The notes under the pieces are model-generated. The model made no database searches. It had not been told where the DNA came from and was given only the letters and a program-made list of their open reading frames with translations. Of a stretch of 64,000 nucleotides of DNA, positions 9,539 through 19,651 are shown one piece after another. The DNA lies in NCBI RefSeq assembly GCF_000013605.1, contig NC_007908.1, forward strand, positions 2,852,001 to 2,916,000, read 5' to 3'. Made by a program: the position numbers and the translations under genes. Source of the DNA: Rhodoferax ferrireducens T118 (GTDB lineage Bacteria; Pseudomonadota; Gammaproteobacteria; Burkholderiales; Burkholderiaceae_C). Each line of letters opens with the position of its first letter. Within the stretch, counting starts at the first letter, position 1.

Positions 9539-10081
9539 TCAGTCCGCCACCAGGCGCGCAAACGTCTTGCGGAACTTGGCCACTTTGGGCGCGGCCACGG
9601 CCAGGCAGTAGCCTTGGTGCGGGTTCTTGGCAAAGAAATCCTGGTGGTATTCCTCGGCGGGCCAGTAATTCGCGAGCGGAAGAACTTCAGTCACGATGGG
9701 CTGCTGGTAAACGCCGCTTTGCCTCATCTCGGCGATCAGGTCTTTCGCCACCTGCGCCTGCTGCGGCGTCGAAAAATAGATGCCGCTGCGGTACTGCGTG
9801 CCACTGTCGTTGCCCTGACGGTTGGGCGTGGTGGGGTCATGGATGACAAAGAAGATTTCCAGAATCTCGCGCAGGCTGATCTGGGCCGGGTCAAACACCA
9901 GCTTGACGACCTCGGCGTGGCCGGTGTCGCCGCTGCACACCTGCTCGTAGTCGGGCTGCACGACATGGCCATTGCTGTAACCGCTCTCGACGTCCGTGAC
10001 GCCTTTGACATGGACGTAAACAGATTCGAGACACCAAAAACAACCACCGCCCAGAGTGATGGTTTGCAGGGGCTTTGACAT
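9539..10081 (-). CDS. msrA: Peptide-methionine (S)-S-oxide reductase MsrA
   Basis: Repairs oxidised methionine (S-sulfoxide) in proteins using thioredoxin. The 180-residue protein has the catalytic motif GGCFWCLESVY near residue 13 and the substrate-binding DPTTPNRQGNDSGTQYRSGI region. A C-terminal cysteine in NPHQGYCLAVAAPK probably resolves the sulfenic acid. Length is typical of the cytoplasmic single-domain enzyme. It converges with murI, the two stops being 21 bases apart, and diverges from the TetR gene. Confidence 0.95.
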   Translation of the reverse strand: MSKPLQTITLGGGCFWCLESVYVHVKGVTDVESGYSNGHVVQPDYEQVCSGDTGHAEVVKLVFDPAQISLREILEIFFVIHDPTTPNRQGNDSGTQYRSGIYFSTPQQAQVAKDLIAEMRQSGVYQQPIVTEVLPLANYWPAEEYHQDFFAKNPHQGYCLAVAAPKVAKFRKTFARLVAD

Positions 10082-10223
10082 GGCCTATCTCCTCATTTGT
10101 TTGGAACTGGCGTAACCCGGAACATATTACCCGGCAGCCGACATTGATGCCACGAACAGGGCCGTAACCGCCCCTATGCAAGCGCACCCATTGACACTCG
10201 ACGGCGCAATGATTACATTAATA

Positions 10224-10237
10224 ACCAACTAGTCATT
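10224..10237. promoter_or_regulatory. Candidate TetR-family operator
   Basis: ACCAACTAGTCATT lies seven bases before the regulator's start codon and is centred on the palindrome ACTAGT. The left half resembles the ACCNACT half-site common to TetR-regulated efflux promoters; the right half has diverged. Autoregulation is inferred. Confidence 0.4.
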
Positions 10238-10243
10238 AACTTC

Positions 10244-10945
10244 ATGCCCGTCAAAAACTTCGATTCCGATGCCCAATCCTGTGTACACGCCAAGCACGAG
10301 CGGCGCAAGGACGCGCGCCCGGGCGAATTGCTGGCTGCCGCGCTGGAATTATTTGTAGAAAAAGGCTTTGCTGCGACCCGGGTTGAAGAAGTGGCCAAAC
10401 TGGCGGGCGTCTCCAAAGGCACGCTGTTTATTTACTTCGCCAGCAAGGAAGAGTTGTTCAAAGCCGTGGTGCGGGAAAACATTTCGGGCCGCTTCGAGGA
10501 GTGGAACGCCGAGTTCGAAAATTTTCAGGGCAGCTCGGCCGACATGCTGCGTTATTGCCTCACCGCCTGGTGGGAACATATCGGGTCAACCAAGGCATCG
10601 GGCATCACCAAGCTGATGATGAGCGAGGCGCGCAACTTTCCGGAACTGGCGACGTTCTACGAGCACGAGGTCATTCAACCAGGCCACGCGCTGATTGGCC
10701 GCGTGTTGCAGCGCGGCGTCGACCGCGGCGAGTTCCGCGCCATCGACATGAAATACGGGGTCTATATTGTGTTGGCCCCGATGTTGTTTCTGGCCATGTG
10801 GAAACATTCGCTGGGCGCTTGCTGCGATGCGGGCGCCCAGTTGGTTCCCGAAGACTACATTGCCCTGCAGGCTGAAACCATTCTCAATGGTCTGAGCATT
10901 CGCCAGACCCCTCCTCCTTTGTCACAGAAAAATACTGCATCATGA
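10244..10945 (+). CDS. TetR/AcrR family regulator of the RND pump
   Basis: A 233-residue TetR-type repressor. The N-terminal helix-turn-helix (about residues 28-75) contains [20 protein letters not shown] followed by [14 protein letters not shown], the canonical family block. The remainder is an all-helical ligand-binding and dimerisation domain. Its stop overlaps the start of the membrane-fusion gene (ATGA at 10942-10945), making it the first gene of the efflux operon, so it probably represses its own operon through the nearby ACTAGT palindrome. The ligand is unknown. Confidence 0.92.
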   Translation: MPVKNFDSDAQSCVHAKHERRKDARPGELLAAALELFVEKGFAATRVEEVAKLAGVSKGTLFIYFASKEELFKAVVRENISGRFEEWNAEFENFQGSSADMLRYCLTAWWEHIGSTKASGITKLMMSEARNFPELATFYEHEVIQPGHALIGRVLQRGVDRGEFRAIDMKYGVYIVLAPMLFLAMWKHSLGACCDAGAQLVPEDYIALQAETILNGLSIRQTPPPLSQKNTAS

Positions 10946-12072
10946 AATCCTGGTTGAAATGGGCGCTGGCCGCCCTGGTGGTCGTTCTGCTGATCACCAG
11001 CGTGTGGCGTGCCTTGTCGCAGCGCAAGACGCAACAAGAAACGGTGGCAACCCAGGCGGCTCAGCGCACGCAAACTGTGGTCGAACTGGGCAGCGCCGAT
11101 CTGGTCCCAGTCAGACTTCTTGAATTGGCGCAGGGACTCGCAATTTCGGGCGCGATCAAGGCCGTCAACAGCGCCGTCGTCAAAGCCCGGGTTCCGGGTG
11201 AATTGCAGGGCCTCACCGTACGCGAGGGTGAGCGCGTCAAGGCCGGGCAAGTCATCGCACGCATCGATGCCAGGGAATACCAGTCGCGCGTGCTCCAGGC
11301 ACAGCAACTTGCCGCAGCCGCCAAGGCCCAGATCGACATTGCCCGGCGCAACTTTGACAACAACCGCTCGCTGGTAGAACAAGGTTTTATTTCCAAAACG
11401 GCGCTTGACACTTCGATGGCCAGCCTTGCCGCTGCCGAGGCCACGTACCAGGCGGCCCAAGCGAGCACCGAGATCGCCGCCAAATCAATCGAAGACACCG
11501 TGCTGCGTGCGCCCATCAGCGGACTGGTTTCACAGCGACTGGCGCAGAACGGCGAGCGCATCGCGGTCGAAGCCCGCATCGTGGAAATTGTCGATCTCGA
11601 CCACCTGGAACTCGAAGCCAGTCTGAGCGCCGCCGAATCGCTGGACGTCAGGATTGGCCAAAGTGCCGTGCTCCAAATCGAAGGCGCAGCCAAGCCGGTC
11701 ACGGCCCAAGTGGTGCGCATCAACCCGAGCGCCGTTGCCGGCAGTCGCGCCGTGCTGGTCTATTTGGCCGTGGACGCCACGCCCGGCCTGCGCCAGGGCT
11801 TGTTTGCACAGGGCACCCTGGGCACCGGCCACCTGCAAACGCTGGCGCTGCCTTTGAGCGCCGTGCGCACCGACAAACCGCAAGCCTATGTGCAGGTGGT
11901 GAGCAACAACAAGGTGAGCCACCAGAACGTCCAACTCGGTGCGCGCGGTGAGGTCAACGGCCAAACCATGGTCGCCATCAAGGGACTGAGCGAGGGTGCC
12001 ACTGTCATCATCGGCTCAATCGGCACGCTGCGCGAAGGCAGTACCGTGAAAATCATCCAGAGCGGCAAATAG
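10942..12072 (+). CDS. RND efflux periplasmic adaptor (membrane fusion protein)
   Basis: Bridges the inner-membrane pump and outer-membrane channel. The 376-residue protein begins with a hydrophobic anchor ([16 protein letters not shown]). A lipoyl half-motif around [20 protein letters not shown], a helical hairpin (about residues 105-185), the second lipoyl half ([20 protein letters not shown]) and beta-barrel domains follow. It overlaps the regulator by four bases and lies three bases before the pump gene. This is the HlyD/AcrA family; no lipobox cysteine is evident, so it is anchored by its transmembrane segment or by an uncleaved signal. Confidence 0.92.
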   Translation: MKSWLKWALAALVVVLLITSVWRALSQRKTQQETVATQAAQRTQTVVELGSADLVPVRLLELAQGLAISGAIKAVNSAVVKARVPGELQGLTVREGERVKAGQVIARIDAREYQSRVLQAQQLAAAAKAQIDIARRNFDNNRSLVEQGFISKTALDTSMASLAAAEATYQAAQASTEIAAKSIEDTVLRAPISGLVSQRLAQNGERIAVEARIVEIVDLDHLELEASLSAAESLDVRIGQSAVLQIEGAAKPVTAQVVRINPSAVAGSRAVLVYLAVDATPGLRQGLFAQGTLGTGHLQTLALPLSAVRTDKPQAYVQVVSNNKVSHQNVQLGARGEVNGQTMVAIKGLSEGATVIIGSIGTLREGSTVKIIQSGK

Positions 12073-12075
12073 ACC

Positions 12076-15000
12076 ATGTGGTTCACTCGCGTCAGCCTGA
12101 AAAACCCGGTCTTTGCCACCATGGTCATGCTGGCTATCGTGGTGCTGGGTCTGTTCTCCTACCAACGTCTGCAAGTCGACCAATTTCCCAACGTTGACTT
12201 TCCAGTGGTGGTGGTCACCACCGAATATCCCGGCGCTTCACCTGAAATTGTCGAGAGCGAAGTCACCAAGAAAATTGAAGAAGGTGTTAACTCGATCGCA
12301 GGCATCAACGCGCTGACCTCACGCAGTTATGAAGGCCAATCGGTGGTCATCATCGAATTCCAGTTGCACATCATCGGGCGCAAGGCGGCTGACGACGTGC
12401 GCGAGAAAGTCGCCCTGCTGCGCCCGACCCTGCGCACCGAGGTCAAGGAGCCACGGGTGTTGCGCTTTGATCCAAGTAGCCGCGCCGTCTGGTCGGTGGC
12501 CGTGTTGCCTGATACACCAAAACCGGGCGCAAACAGCGCAGCCAAGGTCCTCAGCGATGTCGAGTTGACCAACTGGGCAGACCAGACACTGAGAAAACGC
12601 CTGGAGAATGTGCGTGGTGTCGGCTCGGTGACGGTGGTGGGCGGCACCAAACGTGAAATCAATATTTACCTCCAGCCGCAAGCACTGGAAGCATTTGGCA
12701 TCTCGAGCGAGCAGGTCGTCGCTGCGGTCAGCAACGAAAACCAGGACCTGCCGATGGGAGCGATTCGCTCGCTGGAGCAAGAGCGCGTGGTGCAAATCGA
12801 AGCCCGCATGCAGCGCCCGGAGGACTTTGGCAAGATCATTGTGGCACGCAAAAACGGTGCGCCGGTGCGCGTGGATCAGATCGCGCGGGTGGTTGACGGC
12901 GCCCAGGAAACCGACAGTCTGGCGCTGTACAACGGCCAACGCACGCTCCTGCTCAGCGTGCAGAAATCACAGGACGAAAACACCATTGGCGTGATTGACG
13001 GACTGACTCAAACCCTGGCCGAGATGCAGACGCAACTGCCCCCCGGCGTGCGGCTGGAGCCGGTGACCGACGGCTCACGGCAAATCCGGGTGTCGGTCTC
13101 CAACGTGCGTGAGACTTTGTTTGAAGGCGCGCTGCTGACCATCCTGATCGTGTTTTTGTTCCTCAATTCGTGGCGCTCCACCATCATTACCGGCCTGACC
13201 CTGCCAATTGCCTTGATTGGCACGTTCCTGTTCATGAACCTGTTTGGTTTCACCATCAATATGGTGACCTTGATGGCCCTGAGCTTGTGTGTCGGACTGC
13301 TGATTGACGACGCCATTGTGGTGCGCGAAAACATCGTGCGCCACGTGCAAATGGGCAAGAAAGCGTTTCCGGCGGCCATGGACGGCACGCAAGAAATTGG
13401 CATGGCCGTCATGGCAACGACGATGTCAATCGTGGCGGTGTTCCTGCCCATTGGTTTCATGGGCGGCATCATTGGCAAGTTTTTTCATGAGTTTGGCGTC
13501 ACCATCGTGGCGGCGGTGCTGATCTCGATGTTTGTCAGTTTCACGCTCGACCCGATGCTCTCAAGCATCTGGAACGACCCCAGCATTGAGGCGCACCGCC
13601 ATCATGGTCTCAACGCGGACGGCACGCCGCGCCAGCCGGTCACGTTCTACGACAAGACCATTGGCCGGGTCACCGGCTGGTTTGACCACGCGACCGAAGT
13701 GCTGATCGATAGTTACCAGGGTATTCTGGGCTGGGCACTGGTGCACAAGCTCAAGACTCTCTTTGTAGCACTCGCCATCTTTGTTGCCAGTATCTTCATG
13801 GTGCCGCTGCTGGGCACCGAGTTTGTGCCAGCGGCCGATTTCTCCGAAACGACGCTCAATTTCTACACACCCATGGGCTCATCACTGGAAGTGACGGAGG
13901 CCAGGACGAAACAGGTGGAAGCCATCGTGCGCTCCTACCCCGAGGTGCGTTACACGCTCGCCACCATCAACACCGGAGCCGCCGTGGGCAAGAGTTACGC
14001 CAGCGTCTACGTGCGCCTGGTGGATCGCAAGAATCGCAGCCGCAATGTCAATGAGCTCTCAGACATGCTGCGCCAACGCCTCAAGCAGGTCGCGGGCATC
14101 ACGGTAACGCACGTTGGCCTGATGGACCCGGTGGGTGGGCAAAAACAGGTGGAGTTCTCCTTGCAGGGTCCGGATCAGACAGAGCTTGAACGCATCAGCC
14201 GGTTGGTGCTTGACAAGGTGCGGCCCATTCCCGGCCTGGTGGACCTGGATTCGAGTATCAAGCCTAACAAACCAACACTTAATGTCACGGTCAGGCGCGA
14301 CGCGGCGTCGGACCTGGCCTTGAGCATTGGCCAGATCGCCAGCGCCCTGCGCACGCTGGTGGCGGGCCAGACGGTGGGCAACTGGCGTGCCAGCGATGAC
14401 CAGACCTATGACGTCAACGTGCGCCTGGCACCCGAGGCGCGCAACAGTCCAGACGATCTGCAGCGCTTGCCGTTCACGCTCGGCGCCAACGCCGACGGCA
14501 GCGCGCGCATCGTGCGCTTGAACCAGGTCGCCACGGTGCACGAGTCAACCGGTTCGAATCAGATCAACCGGCGTGACATGACGCGTGAAGTGGCCGTCAA
14601 CGCCAACGTCTATCAGCGCTCGGCCGGCGAAGTCTCCAACGACATCAAGAGCGCGCTGGAGAGCGTCAACTTCCCACCGGGCTACCGCTACCAGTTTGGT
14701 GGCTCCACCAAAAACATGGCCGAATCATTTGGCTATGCGATCTCGGCGCTGGTGCTGGCCATTGTCTTCATTTACATGATTCTGGCCAGCCAGTTCAAAA
14801 GCTTCTTCCAGCCGCTGGCCCTGATGACGGCATTGCCGCTGACCCTGATTGGCGTCGTGCTGGCACTGCTGATGTTTCACTCGACGCTGTCGATATTCTC
14901 GGTGATCGGGATCGTGATGCTGATGGGGCTGGTGACCAAGAATGCCATCTTGCTGGTGGACTTTGCCATCCGTGCCCGCGAGGATGGCCTGGAGCGCAGT

Positions 15001-15276
15001 GCGGCGCTGCTGATGGCGGCCAAAGTGCGCTTGCGCCCGATTCTGATGACCACGCTGGCGATGATCTTCGGCATGCTGCCGCTGGCCCTGGCGCTGACCG
15101 AAGGCTCCGAACAGCGCGCCCCCATGGGCCAGGCTGTTATTGGCGGCGTGATCACATCGTCCCTGCTGACTTTGGTGGTGGTGCCGGTGGTGTATTGCTA
15201 CATGGATGATCTGGCGCAATGGTTGCGGCGCCGCTGGGGTGCTGATAACAGCACCGACGAAGCCGGCGCCGGGTAA
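12076..15276 (+). CDS. RND efflux inner-membrane transporter (AcrB/MexF-like)
   Basis: A 1066-residue proton-driven drug pump of the HAE1-like RND family. It has twelve expected transmembrane segments with two large periplasmic loops. The proton-relay aspartate pair is seen in SLCVGLLIDDAIVVREN (TM4, near residue 410). The opening FTRVSLKNPVFATMVMLAIV and the second-half TM block GIVMLMGLVTKNAILLVDFA are characteristic. It forms a tripartite system with the upstream adaptor; the likely TolC partner is encoded 1.1 kb downstream. Length is normal. Substrates are unknown. Confidence 0.94.
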   Translation: MWFTRVSLKNPVFATMVMLAIVVLGLFSYQRLQVDQFPNVDFPVVVVTTEYPGASPEIVESEVTKKIEEGVNSIAGINALTSRSYEGQSVVIIEFQLHIIGRKAADDVREKVALLRPTLRTEVKEPRVLRFDPSSRAVWSVAVLPDTPKPGANSAAKVLSDVELTNWADQTLRKRLENVRGVGSVTVVGGTKREINIYLQPQALEAFGISSEQVVAAVSNENQDLPMGAIRSLEQERVVQIEARMQRPEDFGKIIVARKNGAPVRVDQIARVVDGAQETDSLALYNGQRTLLLSVQKSQDENTIGVIDGLTQTLAEMQTQLPPGVRLEPVTDGSRQIRVSVSNVRETLFEGALLTILIVFLFLNSWRSTIITGLTLPIALIGTFLFMNLFGFTINMVTLMALSLCVGLLIDDAIVVRENIVRHVQMGKKAFPAAMDGTQEIGMAVMATTMSIVAVFLPIGFMGGIIGKFFHEFGVTIVAAVLISMFVSFTLDPMLSSIWNDPSIEAHRHHGLNADGTPRQPVTFYDKTIGRVTGWFDHATEVLIDSYQGILGWALVHKLKTLFVALAIFVASIFMVPLLGTEFVPAADFSETTLNFYTPMGSSLEVTEARTKQVEAIVRSYPEVRYTLATINTGAAVGKSYASVYVRLVDRKNRSRNVNELSDMLRQRLKQVAGITVTHVGLMDPVGGQKQVEFSLQGPDQTELERISRLVLDKVRPIPGLVDLDSSIKPNKPTLNVTVRRDAASDLALSIGQIASALRTLVAGQTVGNWRASDDQTYDVNVRLAPEARNSPDDLQRLPFTLGANADGSARIVRLNQVATVHESTGSNQINRRDMTREVAVNANVYQRSAGEVSNDIKSALESVNFPPGYRYQFGGSTKNMAESFGYAISALVLAIVFIYMILASQFKSFFQPLALMTALPLTLIGVVLALLMFHSTLSIFSVIGIVMLMGLVTKNAILLVDFAIRAREDGLERSAALLMAAKVRLRPILMTTLAMIFGMLPLALALTEGSEQRAPMGQAVIGGVITSSLLTLVVVPVVYCYMDDLAQWLRRRWGADNSTDEAGAG

Positions 15277-15326
15277 AATTTTGCAGAATCTGTTAACATC
15301 CCTCACATACCCCCAGGAGTACCCGA

Positions 15327-15980
15327 ATGAATTTGGAACAAGCCCGCTTCAACATGATTGAACAGCAAATCCGTCCATGGAACGTTTTGGACGCGGAAGT
15401 ATTGGAACTGCTGGCGGTGGTCAAACGTGAAGATTTTGTGCCACTGGCGCACAAGGCGCTGGCGTTTATGGACATGGAAATTCCCTTGGGGCAAGGTCAG
15501 GTGATGCTGGCACCCCGCGTTGAAGCCCGGATGCTGCAGGACGCCGCCGTGCAAAAACATGAAAAAGTGCTGGAAATCGGTGCGGGCTCGGGCTACATGG
15601 CAGCCCTGCTGGCGCACCGCGCGCAGCGCGTGATTTCGCTGGAAATCAACCCTGAGCTGGCCCAAATGGCGCGCGCCAACCTGCAAAAAGCGGGTATTCA
15701 CAACGTCGAAGTGCGCCAGTTTGATGGCGCCAAAGGCGTCTCGGCGGACGGCCCGTTTGACGTCATCATGCTCAGCGGCTCGGTGGCCGAAGTACCGCAA
15801 GCCCTGCTCGCGCAACTCAAGGTCGGTGGTCGATTGATCGGCATTGTGGGTGATGAGCCGACCATGCGTGTCAACGTTGTCACCCGCACCAGCGACGCCG
15901 AGTTCAAGACCAGCACCCCCTGGGACACCGTGGCGCCTCGCCTGCTCAATTTCCCCGAGCCGTCTCATTTCCACTTTTAA
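15327..15980 (+). CDS. pcm: Protein-L-isoaspartate O-methyltransferase
   Basis: SAM-dependent methylation of isoaspartyl residues begins repair of aged proteins; some family members of this neighbourhood may have other roles. The 217-residue protein has the SAM-binding motif VLEIGAGSGYMAALLAHRA near residue 75 and the downstream acidic motif VISLEINPELA. The start is preceded by a good AGGAG at about 15316. Its position directly before a rhodanese and a tolC-type gene is a recurrent betaproteobacterial arrangement. Assignment is secure at family level. Confidence 0.88.
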   Translation: MNLEQARFNMIEQQIRPWNVLDAEVLELLAVVKREDFVPLAHKALAFMDMEIPLGQGQVMLAPRVEARMLQDAAVQKHEKVLEIGAGSGYMAALLAHRAQRVISLEINPELAQMARANLQKAGIHNVEVRQFDGAKGVSADGPFDVIMLSGSVAEVPQALLAQLKVGGRLIGIVGDEPTMRVNVVTRTSDAEFKTSTPWDTVAPRLLNFPEPSHFHF

Positions 15981-15992
15981 ACTTCTGACCGC

Positions 15993-16334
15993 ATGATTGA
16001 TCAGGTACGTCCTTCTGAATTGGCCACTTGGCTAGCCACTGCGCGCGGCCACGGCGCGCCCGTGGTGCTGGATGTGCGCGAGCCCTCTGAGTTGCGCACC
16101 GCCAGCATCCAGGCCGACGGTTTTGAGCTCATCACCATCCCCATGGGCGTGATTCCGCCGCGCCTGTCCGAGCTTGACCCCGAGCAGCCCATTGCCTGCC
16201 TGTGTCATCACGGCGCGCGCAGCATGCAGGTGGCGGCTTTTCTGAAGGCGCGCGGCTTCAAGCATGTGGCCAACATCGCCGGTGGCATCAACGCCTGGTC
16301 GGCTGAAGTCGACCCCAGTATTCCCAGATATTGA
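15993..16334 (+). CDS. Rhodanese-like domain protein
   Basis: A single rhodanese domain of 113 residues, expected to carry sulfane sulfur as a cysteine persulfide. The active-site loop is ACLCHHGARSMQVAAFL, with the catalytic cysteine in CHHGARS, and the domain ends GGINAWSAEVDPSIPRY. It lies 12 bases after pcm and 67 before the tolC-type gene. This resembles the GlpE/PspE-type short form. The physiological acceptor is unknown. Confidence 0.88.
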   Translation: MIDQVRPSELATWLATARGHGAPVVLDVREPSELRTASIQADGFELITIPMGVIPPRLSELDPEQPIACLCHHGARSMQVAAFLKARGFKHVANIAGGINAWSAEVDPSIPRY

Positions 16335-16401
16335 GCGCCGGAGGCTAGACACCGCCCTTTGCCAGCCCTGTTTTTGCAAGCATATTTTTTCAAGGCCTTT
16401 T

Positions 16402-17730
16402 ATGAAAACGTTTCGTCTTCTGCCCCTGTTAGTCGCGATTGGCACCACGATGGCGCTGCCGGTGCAGGCCCAGAGCCTGGTCGATTTGTACCAATCGGCG
16501 CGGAGCTATGACGCGACTTACCAATCGGCCAAGTCTCAATTTGATGCCACGCTGGCGCGGGCGGATCAGGCCAAGGCCCTGATTTTGCCCACCGTCGGGC
16601 TTTCGCTCGGTGCATCGGCGACCAATTTGGACAGCACGTTGCCAGCCCCGCTGCAGCCCACCTCCAACTACAACACCCAGAGCGCGACCGTCAGCGCTTC
16701 ACAGCCCCTGTACCGTCCGGCGAACTGGGCGGGTTACGAGCAGGGAATGAAGCAGGTCGATCTGGCCCAGGCGCAACTCGCTGCGGCCGACCAGGACCTG
16801 ATCGTGCGTGTCAGCCAGGCTTACTTTGACGTCCTGGCGGCCATGGACAGCCTGACCTTCGTCAGAGCCCAGAAAGCCGCCGTGGGCGAGCAACTGGCGT
16901 CGGCCAAGCGCAACTTCGAAGTCGGCACCGCCACCATCACCGACACCCGCGAGGCGCAAGCCCGCTTTGACCTGGGGACGGCGCAGGAAATCGCGGCCGA
17001 CAACGATCTGCGGGTCAAGAAGCTTGCGCTCGACCAGTTGGTGGGCAAGGTTGACACCCAACCCCAACCCTTGGCGCAACCGCTGGCCCTGCCGACCCTG
17101 GTGCCCGACGACATCACTGCCTGGGTGGCGCAATCTCAAAACAATCACCCGGCCATCAGGCAGACCCAGGTCGCGCTGGATGTGGCGCAACTGGAAACCC
17201 AAAAAGCGCGGGCCGGCCATAAGCCAACACTTGATTTGACGGCGGGTTACAACATCACGCAAAACAATGGGACCGCCAGCACCTCGATGGACTACCGCTC
17301 CAATGCCGCCACCGTCGGCCTGGCGTTCAATCTGCCCCTGTTCGCCGGTTTTGCCATCCAGAACCGGATCAAGGAAACGCTGGCATTGGAAGACAAGGCC
17401 CGCAGCGACCTGGAAGGCACCAAACGCGCGGTCGACCAAGGCACACGCACCGCCTTCTTCGGTGTGCAGTCGGGTCAAGGCCAGGTCAAGGCGCTGGAAG
17501 CCGCCGAGGCTTCCAGCCAGAGCGCGCTCGACGCCAACAAGCTGGGTTACCAAGTGGGCGTGCGCATCAACATCGACGTGCTCAACTCACAAAGCCAGTT
17601 GTACGACACCAAGGCCCGGCTGGCCAAGGCGCGCTACGACGTGCTCGTGGGCGGATTGAGGCTGCGCCAGGCCAGCGGCACGCTGCAGGCCGAGGACTTG
17701 AATAGCGTCAACGCGCTACTGGCCAAGTAA
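16402..17730 (+). CDS. TolC family outer-membrane channel protein
   Basis: A 442-residue outer-membrane efflux duct. I start it at MKTFRLLPLLVAIGTTMALP, which with VQAQS forms a clear Sec signal peptide cleaved near residue 24; the longer open frame overlaps the rhodanese gene. The mature part has two OEP repeats with long helices (EQMKQVDLAQAQLAAADQ-like and NKLGYQVGVRINIDVLNSQ), as in TolC. It is probably the outer component for the RND system encoded upstream, although pcm and the rhodanese gene intervene, and it may serve other pumps too. Confidence 0.92.
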   Translation: MKTFRLLPLLVAIGTTMALPVQAQSLVDLYQSARSYDATYQSAKSQFDATLARADQAKALILPTVGLSLGASATNLDSTLPAPLQPTSNYNTQSATVSASQPLYRPANWAGYEQGMKQVDLAQAQLAAADQDLIVRVSQAYFDVLAAMDSLTFVRAQKAAVGEQLASAKRNFEVGTATITDTREAQARFDLGTAQEIAADNDLRVKKLALDQLVGKVDTQPQPLAQPLALPTLVPDDITAWVAQSQNNHPAIRQTQVALDVAQLETQKARAGHKPTLDLTAGYNITQNNGTASTSMDYRSNAATVGLAFNLPLFAGFAIQNRIKETLALEDKARSDLEGTKRAVDQGTRTAFFGVQSGQGQVKALEAAEASSQSALDANKLGYQVGVRINIDVLNSQSQLYDTKARLAKARYDVLVGGLRLRQASGTLQAEDLNSVNALLAK

Positions 17731-17755
17731 CAGCCGGCAGCCACCCAGGCAATCG

Positions 17756-18262
17756 CTACAGCAGCAGCGCGCCAAAATGGCGCGCAAACACTTGCGCGGT
17801 CTCGGCACTGAGTCTTTGGCCGACAAATATCTCCACACCCCGCAGCATTTTGCGCAGCTCGAACGGGCTCTCGCACCGATCGATGGCCGCGCAAATGGGC
17901 TCCCCGGCAGAGCCCAGCCTATCCTGCACAAAGTCTGAGGCCAACCGGCGCACTTTGATGAATTCTTGCGGGCTGGTAGCCGGACGGGGCGCTTCGTCCA
18001 TTTCGGCAGCGGCGAAGCCGGGGGCGGCCGGCTCCTGCAAGCCAGCGCTGATCGCCGTCGATTCGATCAATCCTTCATGCAAGAGGTGATCGAGCACCGC
18101 ATCCAGTTCCCCGACCCGCACGAAAGCCCCCAGTGCATTGACAGTTTTCTGGCCGTCCACCAAGATCAACACGCGCCGCTGCAAAGCACTCAAGTTGCGG
18201 CTGCGTCCCGCCATCTCGGCCCGGCCCGCATCGGTCTTGCTGAATATCATTCCTTTATTCAC
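17756..18262 (-). CDS. Conserved hypothetical protein (168 aa)
   Basis: I do not recognise this protein. Residues about 20-70 (SRNLSALQRRVLILVDGQ, then GAFVRVGELDAVLDHLLHEG) look like a small winged-helix segment; the rest is helical and ends LSAETAQVFARHFGALLL. The first in-frame start is GTG at 18262; an ATG at 18250 follows AAAGGA with no spacing. Dispersed element B occupies the bases just upstream, so the start and any leader are shaped by it. It lies downstream of an aminotransferase gene on the same strand. Function is unknown. Confidence 0.6.
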   Translation of the reverse strand: MNKGMIFSKTDAGRAEMAGRSRNLSALQRRVLILVDGQKTVNALGAFVRVGELDAVLDHLLHEGLIESTAISAGLQEPAAPGFAAAEMDEAPRPATSPQEFIKVRRLASDFVQDRLGSAGEPICAAIDRCESPFELRKMLRGVEIFVGQRLSAETAQVFARHFGALLL

Positions 18263-18319
18263 TTTTTGATAGCTGCTTAGTCAGACTGCATGGGGGCTAC
18301 AGGCTGATTTCTCATAAAT
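18257..18319 (+). repeat. Dispersed element copy B, between two minus-strand genes
   Basis: ATAGC at 18269-18273, 18 bases, GGGGGCTA at 18292-18299, right flank ending ATAAAT at 18319. The leftmost box is degenerate. It spans the gap between the aminotransferase gene and the start of the unknown 168-residue gene. Confidence 0.82.
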
Positions 18320-18333
18320 TTTAATCAATTCAA

Positions 18334-19521
18334 TTAGAGCGCCTGCGCCAGCCGACCGATGCCCTCTTCAATTTTTGCCACATCAGCCGTGGCAAAGCTC
18401 AGGCGCAGCGTGCTCAGATCGGGGTCATGCGCAAAAAACGGCGCACCGGGCACAAAGGCCACGCCCTGGTCAATGGCGCGCTTGGCAAAGTCGGGGGCAT
18501 GGCTGCCCTTGCCGTTCGCCCCGGTCAGTCTGGCCCAGAAGAACATGCCGCCCCGCGGTTGGTTGAATGCAATCGCATCACCCAACTCCCGGCGCAGCGA
18601 TTCGGCCATGACCCGCGCGCGCTCGGCGTAGGTTCTACGCACCACGGCCAGCGTGGCGTCCAGGCGATTCATGGTCAGGTAATGGGCGCAAATGGCTTGC
18701 GTGAGGTTGCTGGTATGGGCGTCGCTGAACTGCTTGCACATGGTGGCGTTGGCCAATAGCGCAGGCGGCGCAACCAGCCAGCCCACGCGCAAACCGGGAC
18801 TCAATATCTTGCTGAAACTGCCGCAATGCGCCAGCCAGTCGCGGCTGCCCGGCACGCCGTCGCTCAGCGCCAGCAGGCTCGGCGGCGGCGCTTGGTCAAA
18901 GTACAGCTCGCCGTAGGGGTCATCTTCCACCACCAGCGTTTGCGTGCGGACCGCAATTTCAAGAATGCGCTGGCGCCGTGCCAGGCTGAGCGTGGCGCCG
19001 CTCGGGTTGCCAAAGGTGGGAATCAGGTAGACCAGTTTCGGTTTGTGCTCTTCGATCAGCGCCTCCAGCTTGTCCACATCCACGCCGTCGGCATCGATCG
19101 GTGCGCCAATGATGTGGGCCCCATAGAGCCGAAAACACTGGATGGTGGCCAAAAAAGTGGGCGCTTCCACAATCACCTTGTCGCCCGGCGAGATCATGGT
19201 TTTGCCAATCAGGTCCAGCGCCTGCTGGCTGCCGGTGGTGACGATCAGCCCTTCTGGCCTGACGCTGCTGCCCTTGCCCTCCATGAAGGTGCTGATGCCT
19301 TCGCGCAAAGGCTGATAGCCCTCCGTGGCGCCGTATTGCAGCACCGGCCCGGGGTTGTGGGTGAGCACGGCCTGCGACGCTTGCGCAATACCTTCTGCAT
19401 CAAACAGCGCCGGATCCGGAAACCCGCCGGCAAAACTGATGATGCCGGGTTTGCCCAGCAGTTTGAAGAGCTCACGAATGGCGGAGGTTTCAACATTTTT
19501 CAGACGGTCGGCAAATTGCAT
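18334..19521 (-). CDS. PLP-dependent aminotransferase (2-aminoadipate/MocR-like class I)
   Basis: A fold-type I aminotransferase of 395 residues without the GntR domain of MocR regulators. The PLP lysine is in HCGSFSKILSPGLRVGWLVA near residue 240. The upstream PLP-contact aspartate block is LVVEDDPYGELYFD, and the C-terminal substrate arginine block is LSTLRLSFATADVAKIEEG. Enzymes of this subgroup transaminate 2-aminoadipate, aromatic or branched amino acids. It is divergent from nth across 130 bases. Family is certain; substrate is open. Confidence 0.88.
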   Translation of the reverse strand: MQFADRLKNVETSAIRELFKLLGKPGIISFAGGFPDPALFDAEGIAQASQAVLTHNPGPVLQYGATEGYQPLREGISTFMEGKGSSVRPEGLIVTTGSQQALDLIGKTMISPGDKVIVEAPTFLATIQCFRLYGAHIIGAPIDADGVDVDKLEALIEEHKPKLVYLIPTFGNPSGATLSLARRQRILEIAVRTQTLVVEDDPYGELYFDQAPPPSLLALSDGVPGSRDWLAHCGSFSKILSPGLRVGWLVAPPALLANATMCKQFSDAHTSNLTQAICAHYLTMNRLDATLAVVRRTYAERARVMAESLRRELGDAIAFNQPRGGMFFWARLTGANGKGSHAPDFAKRAIDQGVAFVPGAPFFAHDPDLSTLRLSFATADVAKIEEGIGRLAQAL

Positions 19522-19651
19522 GAAATTCCAGCTTTCAGGAGAGTTGAATTGGGGGTAAATTGTGACCGATAGCGTGCAAGCTCCCCCATCTCCCCAAAAG
19601 CCCCCCGGTCCAGCCCCGATTCATTTTTCACACCCAAATTATTGTTGACCC

